Part shown: piece after piece, positions 27,429 through 35,191 of the stretch | Position numbering within the stretch: position 1 is the first letter of the stretch | Layout: every line of letters begins with the position of its first letter | From: Micropruina glycogenica | GTDB lineage: Bacteria; Actinomycetota; Actinomycetes; Propionibacteriales; Propionibacteriaceae | DNA: 64,000 bases | Strand: one strand, 5' to 3' | Assembly (NCBI RefSeq): GCF_039524395.1 | Contig: NZ_BAAAGO010000001.1 | Program-made: the position numbers and the translations under genes | Notes under the pieces: generated by a model | Told to the model about the DNA's origin: nothing | Seen by the model: only the letters and a program-made list of their open reading frames with translations | The model's database searches: none

Positions 27429-28022
27429 GTGATCGCCGGGGTGATGGTCGGTGTGCTGGTCGTGGCGGCTCTCGTTGCCGCGGTGTGGTTGGTGATACGC
27501 AACTCGCTGGTGCGGGTGCCGATGGGTCAATTGGGGCTGCTCGTGGTGCGGGGACGGTCGACGGACACGTCGCTGCTGCCCGGCCTGCACTGGGTCACCG
27601 CGCTGCGTCAGCGCCAGGTGGTCTGCTACCCGGTGGTCGAGTTGTCGTACCGAGCCAGTTCTGACCCGGTGGTGAACAGCCGACCGAGGCCGGCGGACCG
27701 GCGCTGAAGGTGATGCTGGGCGACCGCGCCGAGGCCAAGGTCGGGTACACCGTGCGGTTTCGCCTGGTGCGCGACCAGTTGCGGCTCGTGCACGATCGAT
27801 TCGGCACGACGGGCTATTGGTCGGCCGTGCGTGACAACGTGGGGGTGGGGGCTGCGCTGGCGGTTGCCCTGGCTCAACCGGACGTCACCCTCGATTCGCT
27901 CTACCCTGGGCAGCGGCAGGAGCTGGAGCAGCAGTTGAAGCAGCGGCTGGCCGAGACGCTCGCCGCCGACGGCGTGAAGTTGGCCGGCTTCTCGTTGGGC
28001 GCGGTCGACCTGCCTTACCGCA
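27429..28022 (+). pseudogene. Broken SPFH/band-7-like membrane protein
   Basis: From GTG 27429: one N-terminal transmembrane helix (VMVGVLVVAALVAAVWLVI), then RVPMGQLGLLVVRGRSTDTS and LLPGLHWVTALRQRQVVCYP, which is the start of an SPFH domain. A frameshift near 27680 changes the frame to ALKVMLGDRAEAKVGYTVRF and the domain runs on to GVKLAGFSLGAVDLPYRT at about 28022. There a second, unrelated membrane-protein fragment begins in yet another frame. With one frameshift and a lost C-terminus the gene is not functional. Confidence 0.7.
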
Positions 28023-28268
28023 CAGAGTCAGGCCGAGGCAGATTCCAGAGCCGGTGACCAGGCCCGCTACGTCGGCGACCAGTACACGCTGGCCACGGTG
28101 CTGCTGGCGGTGTCGCTGTTCTTCGCCGGCGTCACCAGCTCGTTCCGTTCGCCCACCCTGCGCACTGCGCTGCTGGTGACCCGCGGTGTGATTCTGCTGG
28201 TGTCGTTCCTGAGGCTGGCTGAACTGCCCATCGCTGCGGCCACCTGGAGCATCTTCGACATGTCGTGA
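28023..28268 (+). pseudogene. C-terminal fragment of a small membrane protein
   Basis: An open segment without its own start, QSQAEADSRAGDQARYVGDQ, followed by three hydrophobic helices (YTLATVLLAVSLFFAG, TALLVTRGVILLVSF, LPIAAATWSIF) and stop TGA at 28266. The GDQYTLATVL motif with trailing helices is common at the C-terminus of uncharacterised bacterial membrane proteins of about 200 residues. It is joined to the broken SPFH gene at about 28022, so the locus is a deletion or recombination scar. Confidence 0.55.
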
Positions 28269-28280
28269 AGGCCTCAATGC

Positions 28281-28352
28281 CAACGTAACTGCCCTTGTGA
28301 CACGTAACTGCCTGCGTGCAGGCAGCTAGGTGTCACAAAGGCGGCTACGTTG
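28281..28352. repeat. Dispersed ~72-bp imperfect palindrome, copy B
   Basis: The 72 bases are almost their own reverse complement: the ends are CAACGTAACTGCC and GGCGGCTACGTTG, and the centre is CTGCCTGCGTGCAGGCAG. It matches the element at 10713-10785. It lies in the gap between the SPFH/membrane fragment and the convergent exporter gene, immediately 3' to both. Confidence 0.85.
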
Positions 28353-28368
28353 AGTGCGCCATTCTTGC

Positions 28369-29874
28369 TCAGACCCCGGGTCGCTCGGGCTCTGCCGCAC
28401 GTCGCGGCATGGACGACGTCGCCTTGCTGCGGCGCAGGAACAACGCCACCACCAGGCCCACCGCCATCGCAGCCACCGAGAGCAGCATCGACTGCGCCAT
28501 GGCCGACGAGAACGGCTCGACGATCGCGGCCGGCAACTGGCCGGTGCCCAACCCGCTGGCCGAACCGGACGCCGCGCCGCCCAGGTTGGCCTCGAGCCGG
28601 GCCTGCATCAGGGCCGCGATGCCGGCCGAGCCGAGCACCGAGCCGATGGTGCGGGTGGTGTTGTAGATGCCGGACGCCGCGCCCGCCTGCCGCGGCGGCA
28701 GGTCGAGGGTTGCGGTGGTGGCCAACGGCCCCCACATACCGGCGCTGCCGAGGCCGATCAGCGCCGCGGGCCACAGGAACATCAGCACGTCGGTGGTGCC
28801 GTTCATCATGGCCGCGTACCAGAACTGGCCGCCGCCCACGAGCAGCAGGCTGGGCACCAGCAGCACCCGGGGATCGACTCGCACCAGCAGCATGCCGGCC
28901 AGGGGCGACAGCACGCCCGACAGTACGGCGGTGGGTACGGTCAACAGCGCCGCCTGCGTGGGGGTCAGGCCGCGGGCCAACTGAAAGAAGAACATCATCG
29001 GCAGCGACATCGCGGTGATCGAGCAGCCGATCGCGGCGATGGCCACGTTCGAGGTCGAGAAGTTGCGGTCGCGGAACAGTTCCAGCGGCACCAGCGCCTC
29101 GGCGCGGGTGCGCGACTGCTGCCAGACGAACAACGCCAGCACCACCACGCCGGCGATGATCAGCGACCACACCGAGATGGGCCCCCAGATCACGCCCCAG
29201 TCGTACTTCTCGCCCTCTTGCAGCCCGAACACCAGTAGGAACAGGCCCACGGCGCTGATCACGATGCCGGCCACGTCGAACTTGTGCGGGTGTGTCTCGA
29301 GCCGGGGCACCAGCATCGCGGCCAGCACGAAACCGATCACGCCCACCGGCAGGTTCACGTAGAAGATCGCCTGCCAGCCGAAGGCGTCCACCAGAAAGCC
29401 GCCGGCCAGCGGGCCGACCAGGGTCGCGACACCGGCGGTGGCGCCCCACAGGCCCATGGCGGCGCCGCGGTTCCTGGGTTCGAACGTGCGCGCGATCAGC
29501 GCCATCGACTGTGGGCTCATCAGCGCCGCGCCGAGGCCCTGCACGGCCCGCATCGCGACCAGCATGCCCAGGGTGGTCGACAGGCCGCAGCCCAGCGAGG
29601 CCAGGGTGAAGACGGCCAGCCCGGTGAGGTAGACGCGCTTGGGGCCGAACGCGTCGCCGAGTCGTCCGGCGATGAGCAACGGCACCGAGAACGTGAGCAG
29701 GTAGGCGCTGGTCACCCACACCACGTTGTCGAGGTTGGTGGTGGCCGGGTCGAGGGCGGCCTTGATGGCGGGGTTGGCCACCGAGACGATCGTGGTGTCG
29801 ACCAGAAGCATGAAGAACCCGATGATCAAGGCCCACAGGCCGGGCCACGGGTTGGTCGGACGCGCCTGGGTCAT
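28369..29874 (-). CDS. Multidrug efflux MFS transporter, DHA2 (EmrB/QacA) type
   Basis: A 501-residue inner-membrane drug:H+ antiporter with about 14 predicted helices. Motifs: FFMLLVDTTIVSVANPAIKA (DHA2 helix 1, motif D1), GRLGDAFGPKRVYLTG (loop 2-3), RAVQGLGAALMSPQSMALIA (motif B), GAAMGLWGATAGVATLVGPLAGG (motif C) and GWQAIFYVNLPVG. The start ATG 29874 overlaps the PadR stop (ATGA), so translation is coupled to the regulator; the longer frame to 30225 is antisense-like noise across padR. Hence a self-regulated efflux operon, probably induced when PadR binds the drug. Confidence 0.93.
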   Translation of the reverse strand: MTQARPTNPWPGLWALIIGFFMLLVDTTIVSVANPAIKAALDPATTNLDNVVWVTSAYLLTFSVPLLIAGRLGDAFGPKRVYLTGLAVFTLASLGCGLSTTLGMLVAMRAVQGLGAALMSPQSMALIARTFEPRNRGAAMGLWGATAGVATLVGPLAGGFLVDAFGWQAIFYVNLPVGVIGFVLAAMLVPRLETHPHKFDVAGIVISAVGLFLLVFGLQEGEKYDWGVIWGPISVWSLIIAGVVVLALFVWQQSRTRAEALVPLELFRDRNFSTSNVAIAAIGCSITAMSLPMMFFFQLARGLTPTQAALLTVPTAVLSGVLSPLAGMLLVRVDPRVLLVPSLLLVGGGQFWYAAMMNGTTDVLMFLWPAALIGLGSAGMWGPLATTATLDLPPRQAGAASGIYNTTRTIGSVLGSAGIAALMQARLEANLGGAASGSASGLGTGQLPAAIVEPFSSAMAQSMLLSVAAMAVGLVVALFLRRSKATSSMPRRAAEPERPGV

Positions 29875-30491
29875 TGGCGTGCTGCCTTTCGTTGGGCGAG
29901 ATAGCGGTCGCTGGTTTCGTCCAGGGCGTGGACGTTCCAGTCGAGCGAGCGCTGTTCGATCGCGGCGATGATGTCGGTGAGCCACTGGTGGTCGGCCGCG
30001 AGCAGGGCGGCTTCGCGGCGGGTTTCGATCAGGTAGAAGTCGGGCACCCCGCGGGCCTCGGCCTTGGTGAGGCCGTGCTGCAGCACCGAGAGCTGCGCAG
30101 TGATGGCCGCGAGCCGTTGCTGCAGCAGGTCGACCACCTCGTCGGGCGGCAGGTTGTGGGCCTCGGACAGCGCCACTCTGAACTGCTCCGGACGGTCGAT
30201 GCGCGGCAGTTCGGCACGCACCCACTCGGGCACCATGTTGCGGCCCGCTTCGGTGACGCGGTAGGTGGTGCGCTCGGGCCGATTACCCTCGCGATCGACC
30301 CCCTGCTCGGCCAACAGGCCCAGCTTCTGCAGCCGGGCGACGGTGTGATAAACCGTGCCGTTGGTCACCGGTACGAGCCGGTCGTCGTGCCGCAGCCGCA
30401 GCAGTCGGATCATCTCGTAGGGGTGCATGTCGCCCTCGTGCAGCAGCGCGAGCAGCATGACGCCCAGGGGCGTCAGACGGTCGGCATGCAT
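29871..30491 (-). CDS. PadR-family transcriptional regulator
   Basis: A 206-residue repressor with the PadR winged helix (LTPLGVMLLALLHEGDMHPY, then TNGTVYHTVARLQKLGLL and RTTYRVTEAG) and a long helical C-terminal dimerisation domain (AITAQLSVLQHGLTKAEARG, then REAALLAADHQWLTDIIAAI). It is the first gene of an operon with the EmrB-type exporter, four-base overlap. An inverted repeat TAGTC-N6-GACTA lies upstream and should be its operator. Confidence 0.92.
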   Translation of the reverse strand: MHADRLTPLGVMLLALLHEGDMHPYEMIRLLRLRHDDRLVPVTNGTVYHTVARLQKLGLLAEQGVDREGNRPERTTYRVTEAGRNMVPEWVRAELPRIDRPEQFRVALSEAHNLPPDEVVDLLQQRLAAITAQLSVLQHGLTKAEARGVPDFYLIETRREAALLAADHQWLTDIIAAIEQRSLDWNVHALDETSDRYLAQRKAARQ

Positions 30492-30518
30492 GGTCTACCT
30501 CGAATGATCGATGTTGAT

Positions 30519-30534
30519 TAGTCAATATGGACTA
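30519..30534. promoter_or_regulatory. Probable PadR operator
   Basis: TAGTCAATATGGACTA: inverted pentamers TAGTC and GACTA around six bases, in an AT-rich stretch 28 bases upstream of the padR start, where a promoter is expected (minus-strand reading contains CATATTGACT). Binding would autorepress padR and the exporter. Confidence 0.6.
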
Positions 30535-30571
30535 TATGCATTTCTGTGTCGCAGGGTTCAACTCGCGGTGG

Positions 30572-30835
30572 GCTCATCAGGGTGAAGCCGGCTTCGGCCT
30601 CGCCGCTGATGTACTGCGCTCCGCTGACCCCGGTGAGCGCAATGCCGAAGGCCTCAGGATCGGCCTCGGCCAGCGCGGGGTACACCTGCGGTTTCGCGCC
30701 GTCCGTAACGCCGCGAAACCGCTCGTGCGCACGCTGCAGCAGGTCGGTGATGCGCTGCTGATCGGGCAGCGTGCCGGTCGAGACGAAGCGTTGCCGTTGC
30801 TCGTCCTGCTTCACCGGGTGATCGGGCAGGTACAT
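30572..30835 (-). pseudogene. Glutaminase fragment (5' third)
   Basis: From ATG 30835 about 88 residues read as the N-terminus of serine-dependent glutaminase A: TDLLQRAHERFRGVTDGAKP, VYPALAEADPEAFGIALTGV and GEAEAGFTLMS. In the family the next residues are S-x-S-K-P-F with the catalytic Ser-Lys; here homology stops right before it and the frame runs 17 codons into the padR promoter region. The enzyme (EC 3.5.1.2) is therefore inactive. It sits directly downstream of a decayed abgT gene, and both may once have handled glutamate-containing substrates. Confidence 0.72.
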
Positions 30836-30842
30836 GAACGGC

Positions 30843-31657
30843 TCAGGGCATGTGCACCGGTGGGCCCGGCCCCCACGGAATGCCGAGCAAGAACCAGGCC
30901 AGGTACAGCACCGTTCAGGTGATCAGGATCCACATGGCGTACGGCACCATGAGGGCGATGATGGTGCCGATGCCGGCGTCCTTCTTGTACCGCTGCGCCA
31001 CGGTCACCATGAACGGCAGGTACACCATCAGCGGGGTGAGCACGTTCACCGGCGAATCGCCCACCCGGTAGGCGGCCAGCAGGGTCTGCGGCACTAGGAT
31101 CAGGTAGCCGGCGTCGATGGCCACCGACGACAGCACGCCGACGAAGATCAATATGAAGGTGAGCCGGCGCGGTGGTGCGACCTTGACCACTTTTCGAATC
31201 AGCGCACCCATCAGGCCCGCGTGTTCGGCGACCTGACGCCGGCCATCGACACCAGCACCACGGCCACGACGCCGAAGCCGGCGAAGTTGTCGACGAAGGA
31301 CGAGAAGAAGAAGCGTGCGCCCTCGACCGGCAACAGGTTGCGCACCCCGAACGTCTGCTCGCTGACCACGAAGTCGGGTACTTCGGCGGGCTCGCCGGTG
31401 ACCGAGTCGTAGATCGACCAGGTGCCGCCGAGGTGCTCGTTGATCTGGCTGAACTCGTCTTTGGGCACCGGGGTCACGACCTCGTCGGTTACTTTCACCC
31501 CCGACCACGCCAGTATCGCCGACAGCATGGCGATCACGGCGATCAGGTAGACGAACATGATCGTCGGGTTGGGCACTTAGTTGCCGAATCGCTCGATCGT
31601 GTCGAGGAATTTGCCGGACGATTCGGCTTTGCTTTCGTTGCTTTGGGTTTGGGACAT
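30843..31657 (-). pseudogene. Decayed AbgT-family p-aminobenzoyl-glutamate transporter
   Basis: From ATG 31657: FLDTIERFGN, then an in-frame TAA where the family has Lys, then VPNPTIMFVYLIAVIAMLSA (first helix) and FFFSSFVDNFAGFGVVAVVL, typical AbgT. A frameshift near 31225 follows, then AEHAGLMGALIRKVVKVAPP and IFVGVLSSVAIDAGYLILVP. About 250-300 residues of the middle are missing. The C-terminus resumes with YRVGDSPVNVLTPLMVYLPF and IGTIIALMVPYAMWILIT, and a second nonsense codon (TGA for Trp) precedes the final helix, which ends at TGA 30843. Two stops, one frameshift and a large deletion: an old pseudogene. Confidence 0.82.
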
Positions 31658-31898
31658 CGTGGCGCCTCGCTCGGGACGAAAAACTACGGAATCCCGGGCA
31701 CCCCTCAGGGCGCTGCACGTAGTATCACGCGGCCACCCCACGCCTTGGGGATGTTCGGCCAATGTTTATGAAAGGGCCATGCACGAACCGCTTGTCTCGG
31801 TTCTTCAGGCGCGACGAGCACGCCAGGACGTGCATGCTCAATGCCCGCAGCGTGAGCGAATCGGCGAGCGCGCCACTAGGCTCGCAACGGGAGGTGAC

Positions 31899-32441
31899 AT
31901 GGGCAGCGAGTCGGCATCGCGGCGCGGCTTCGACGTACCGGGCCAAGCCGAGGCCGGCTCAGGCGAGCGGTTCGCGGGCCTGCTGCGCAACCTCTGGCGG
32001 GCGCAGGTGCGGGTCACCCGATCAGTGGCCAGACTGCCCGAGTTGCCCGAATCCCAGGTCGACCTGTTGCGGCTGCTGGTGCAGGCCGGCCCCATGACTC
32101 CGGCCGAGTTGGCCGACCGGCTGCGGCTGGCCCGTCCGACCGTCAGCAACGTGTTGCGCGACCTGCGCGGCAGCGGTCTGATCGAGCGGCAGCAGGCCCC
32201 CGACGACGGCCGCTCGGTGATCGTCGTCGCGACCGACCGGGCGGCCGAGATCTTCGACACGTTCGCACGCACCAGGCTCGCCGCGCTCGAGGCGATTATG
32301 GCTCGGCTCGACCAACCCGACCGTGATCAGATCGAGGCGGCCCTGCCCGCCATGGAACGGCTGCTGCACGAGTTCGACGCCGAACTGCAGCGCATCGACC
32401 ACCTGCCCCCTGAGGGCGAGAAAGAGAGCACCGATGACTGA
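31899..32441 (+). CDS. MarR-family transcriptional regulator
   Basis: A 180-residue regulator starting at ATG 31899, which has a GGGAGGTGAC site; the frame's long upstream extension is unsupported. Winged helix: LPESQVDLLRLLVQAGPMTP, ELADRLRLARPTVSNVLRDL (recognition helix) and GLIERQQAPDDGRSVIVVAT (wing with the usual D-x-R). Its stop overlaps the next gene's start by eight bases, so it is co-transcribed with the succinate-semialdehyde dehydrogenase and likely controls it in response to an aldehyde or a phenolic acid. The 240-base gap upstream (31658-31898) shows no gene. Confidence 0.9.
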   Translation: MGSESASRRGFDVPGQAEAGSGERFAGLLRNLWRAQVRVTRSVARLPELPESQVDLLRLLVQAGPMTPAELADRLRLARPTVSNVLRDLRGSGLIERQQAPDDGRSVIVVATDRAAEIFDTFARTRLAALEAIMARLDQPDRDQIEAALPAMERLLHEFDAELQRIDHLPPEGEKESTDD

Positions 32442-33897
32442 GAGCGAGTTGCTCGGCGACGTTCCGGACGGGTTGCTGATCGCAGGTGAGTGGGTGGCTG
32501 CCTCGGGTGGTGGCACGTTGGCGGTGCACGATCCGTCCACCGGGGCGGTGATCAAGCAGATCGCCGACGCGACCCCTGACGACGCCAAGGCGGCCATGGA
32601 CGCCGCCGCCGACGCGTTCGCCGGCTGGGCGGCGACGCCGGCGCGCGAGCGGGCCGAGTTGTTGCGGCGGGCGTTCGACCTGCTGCAGCAGCGCAAAGAG
32701 GACTTCGCGCTGCTGATGACGCTCGAGATGGGCAAGCCGTTGGCCGAGGCTCGCGGCGAGGTGGCCTACGGCGGCGAGTTCTTGCGCTGGTTCAGCGAAG
32801 AGGCCACGCACATCGCCGGACGGTACGGGCCGAACCCCGAGGGCACCGGACGCATGATCGTCACCCAGCACCCGGTTGGTCCGTGCTACCTGATCACGCC
32901 GTGGAACTTTCCGCTGGCGATGGCCACCCGCAAGATCGCACCGGCCCTGGCCGCGGGCTGCACCGTCGTGGTGAAGCCCGCCGCTCTGACCCCGCTGACC
33001 ACGTTGTACTTCGCCAAGCTGCTGCACGACGCCGGGCTGCCCGCGGGCGTGGTGAACGTACTCACCACGAGCGCGTCAGGCCCGGTGTCTGAGGTGATCA
33101 TCGATGACCCGCGGTTGCGCAAGTTGTCGTTCACCGGGTCGACGTCGGTGGGGCAAACGTTGCTGCGCCAGGCCGCGCAGGGCGTGTTGCGCACGTCCAT
33201 GGAGCTGGGCGGCAACGCGCCCTTCGTGGTGTTCGACGACGCCGACCTCGACAAGGCGGTCGACGGCGCCATCGCGGCCAAGTTTCGCAACATCGGCCAG
33301 GCGTGCACCGCGGCGAACCGGTTCATCGTGGAGTCGTCCGTGGCTGAGGAGTTCGCCCACCGGGTCACCGAGCGGGTGGCGGCGTTCAAGACCGGTCGGG
33401 GTACCGAAGAGGGCGTGACCATCGGCCCGCTGATCGACGATCGGGCGGTGGCGAAGGCGTCCGAACTCGTCACCGACGCGGTCGAACGTGGGGCGACGGT
33501 GCGCACCGGCGGGCACGCGATCGACAGGCCCGGCACGTTCTACGCAGCGACCGTGTTGTCGGATGTGCAGGCGGGCAGCGCGATTCTGCGCGAAGAGATC
33601 TTCGGGCCCGTGCTGGCGATCGTCACCTTCGACACCGAGGACGAGGCGGTGCGCATCGCCAACGACACCGAGTACGGCCTGGTCAGCTACGTGTACACCC
33701 AGGACCTCGCGCGAGGGCAGCGCATGATCGAACGGCTCGAGACCGGCATGATGGGCCTCAACGTCGGCGTCGTGTCCAACGCCGCCGCACCCTTCGGCGG
33801 CTGGAAGTTGTCGGGCCTGGGCCGCGAGGGCGGTGCCGAAGGCATTCACGAATACTTGCAGACCAAATACACCCTGACCCCGAACCCCTTCGGCTGA
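32434..33897 (+). CDS. gabD: Succinate-semialdehyde dehydrogenase-type aldehyde dehydrogenase
   Basis: A 487-residue NAD(P)+-dependent aldehyde dehydrogenase, best read as SSADH (EC 1.2.1.16/1.2.1.79), the last step of GABA breakdown to succinate. Catalytic features: PWNFPLAMATRK with N158, FTGSTSVGQTLLRQ cofactor loop, TSMELGGNAPFVVFDDADLD with general base E258, and FRNIGQACTAANRF with nucleophile C291, followed by EEIFGPVLAIVTFDTEDEAV. The C-terminus NVGVVSNAAAPFGGWKLSGLGREG is characteristic of SSADH rather than betaine-aldehyde enzymes. Start ATG 32434 overlaps the MarR stop. The related AbgT and glutaminase remnants lie upstream on the other strand. Confidence 0.88.
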   Translation: MTESELLGDVPDGLLIAGEWVAASGGGTLAVHDPSTGAVIKQIADATPDDAKAAMDAAADAFAGWAATPARERAELLRRAFDLLQQRKEDFALLMTLEMGKPLAEARGEVAYGGEFLRWFSEEATHIAGRYGPNPEGTGRMIVTQHPVGPCYLITPWNFPLAMATRKIAPALAAGCTVVVKPAALTPLTTLYFAKLLHDAGLPAGVVNVLTTSASGPVSEVIIDDPRLRKLSFTGSTSVGQTLLRQAAQGVLRTSMELGGNAPFVVFDDADLDKAVDGAIAAKFRNIGQACTAANRFIVESSVAEEFAHRVTERVAAFKTGRGTEEGVTIGPLIDDRAVAKASELVTDAVERGATVRTGGHAIDRPGTFYAATVLSDVQAGSAILREEIFGPVLAIVTFDTEDEAVRIANDTEYGLVSYVYTQDLARGQRMIERLETGMMGLNVGVVSNAAAPFGGWKLSGLGREGGAEGIHEYLQTKYTLTPNPFG

Positions 33898-33902
33898 GCC
33901 GT

Positions 33903-34131
33903 CGTGGGTCGAGCCTGTCGAGACCTCACCCCGGTTCGTCCGTCGTCCCGGCGAACTCTCCGTCGTCCCGGCGAACTCTCCGTCATCTCGGCGAACTTTC
34001 CGTCATCCCGGCGAAATCTCCGTCATCCCGGCGAACGCCGGGATCTCCAACCGCGATCCGATAGAAATCGGCGTCCAGTGAGGAGCAGGGCACGACTGAG
34101 ATTCCGGCGTTCGCCGGAGTGACATGAACTG
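33903..34131. repeat. Dispersed palindromes with a five-unit ~20-bp tandem array
   Basis: GGTCGAGCCTGTCGAGACC at 33907 is followed by five tandem units of the form TCCGTCATCCCGGCGAACTC (about 33937-34045), the last of which completes the CGGCGAACGCCGGGA palindrome; a further inverted copy (GATTCCGGCGTTCGCCGGAG) lies near 34105. The gap between the dehydrogenase and the DMT transporter contains no gene. The array looks like repeated half-palindromes. Confidence 0.88.
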
Positions 34132-34152
34132 AACCCGGCGACATCAACTGAG

Positions 34153-35016
34153 TCAGACCAGCATCAGCAGGGTGCCGCCCACGATCAGCACGAGACCCAC
34201 TGCCGCCCGACGGCTCAACCGCTCGTGCAACACGAGGGTGGCGAAGGCCACCGTGACCACGATCGACAGCTTGTCGATGGGCACCACCAGGCTGGCCGGT
34301 CCGTTCTGCAGCGCGTGGTAGAAGCACAGCCACGACGCGCCGGTTGCGAACCCTGAGGCGACGATGAACACCGCGTCGCGACGGTCTATCGAGCCGAGCG
34401 CACGCTGCTCGCGGGTGACGAACACCACAAGCCACGCCATCACCAGCACCACACAGGTGCGAATCGCGGTGCCCAGATTCGACTCGACGTCGGTGATGCC
34501 CACCTTGCCCAGAATGGACGTCAGCGCCGCGAACACCGCCGATCCGGCCGCGTACAGCAGCCACGTCCAACTGCGCGGCGTGCCGCCCTCGACCGGCTTG
34601 CGTTCGATCATCAGCCAGGTGCCGACCGCGATGATCGCGATGCCGCCCAGTCGGGTGGTTAGGTGATCGGTCTCGCCGAGCAGGGTGATGGCGAAGAGCA
34701 CGCTCAGCACGATGCTCCACCGGTCGATCGGGGTGACCTGGTTGACGTCGGCCAGTTGCAGGGCGCGAAAGTAGCAGAGCCACGACGCTCCGGTGGCCAG
34801 CCCCGACAGCACCAGAAACGCCCAGGTGCTCGTCGACAGTCGACTGGTGGTGCCCCCCGAGCCCACCACGAACACCATCAGCCAGGCGAAGCCGAGCACC
34901 ACCACGGTTCGAATGGCAGTGGCGAGATTGCTCGGGGTGTGCCTGATGCCGACCTTGGCCAGAATCGCCGTCAGTCCGGCGAAGATCGCCGAGCCGGTCG
35001 CGTACAGCAGCCACAT
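34153..35016 (-). CDS. EamA/DMT-superfamily permease, internally duplicated
   Basis: A 287-residue membrane protein with ten hydrophobic segments. The halves are unusually alike: WLLYATGSAIFAGLTAILAK / WLLYAAGSAVFAALTSILGK, and SNLATAIRTVVVLGFAWLMV / SNLGTAIRTCVVLVMAWLVV, and LATGASWLCYFRALQ / FATGASWLCFYHALQ. Each half looks like the single EamA domain of about 140 residues, so the gene arose by a recent tandem duplication and fusion. ATG 35016 has GTGGGGC five bases upstream; the 84-codon upstream extension runs across a dispersed repeat and is rejected. Substrate unknown (amino acids or other metabolites are typical). Confidence 0.85.
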   Translation of the reverse strand: MWLLYATGSAIFAGLTAILAKVGIRHTPSNLATAIRTVVVLGFAWLMVFVVGSGGTTSRLSTSTWAFLVLSGLATGASWLCYFRALQLADVNQVTPIDRWSIVLSVLFAITLLGETDHLTTRLGGIAIIAVGTWLMIERKPVEGGTPRSWTWLLYAAGSAVFAALTSILGKVGITDVESNLGTAIRTCVVLVMAWLVVFVTREQRALGSIDRRDAVFIVASGFATGASWLCFYHALQNGPASLVVPIDKLSIVVTVAFATLVLHERLSRRAAVGLVLIVGGTLLMLV

Positions 35017-35073
35017 GAAGCCCCACGCTAGCGACCAAGCATCGCCAGTGGATCGCTGATCAACGCGGCTGTC

Positions 35074-35130
35074 GTTGGTTGAGCGTGTCGAAACCCCTTG
35101 CCGCAACAGGTCTCGACAAGCTCGACCAGC
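35074..35130. repeat. Dispersed palindrome between divergent transporter genes
   Basis: GTTGAGCGTGTCGAAACCCC and GGTCTCGACAAGCTCGACC make an inverted pair around a short CTTGCCGCAACA spacer. One copy of the second dispersed-repeat family, lying in the divergent promoter region of the DMT and ABC transporter genes. Confidence 0.8.
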
Positions 35131-35191
35131 GAAAGCCGGCGCTTCCTTGGGAATCGTTGTCGGTGCCGCGTGGTTGAGTGGGTTTGTGAGT

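Noticed and set aside
31574..31582. In-frame TAA in abgT as recoding, and TGA at 30915 as selenocysteine
   Set aside because: The gene also has a frameshift and a large deletion, and no SECIS-like structure is evident; simple decay is enough.
33937..34045. Tandem ~20-bp units as a CRISPR array
   Set aside because: The units are directly contiguous with no spacers, and no cas genes are near. They are halves of the dispersed palindrome.
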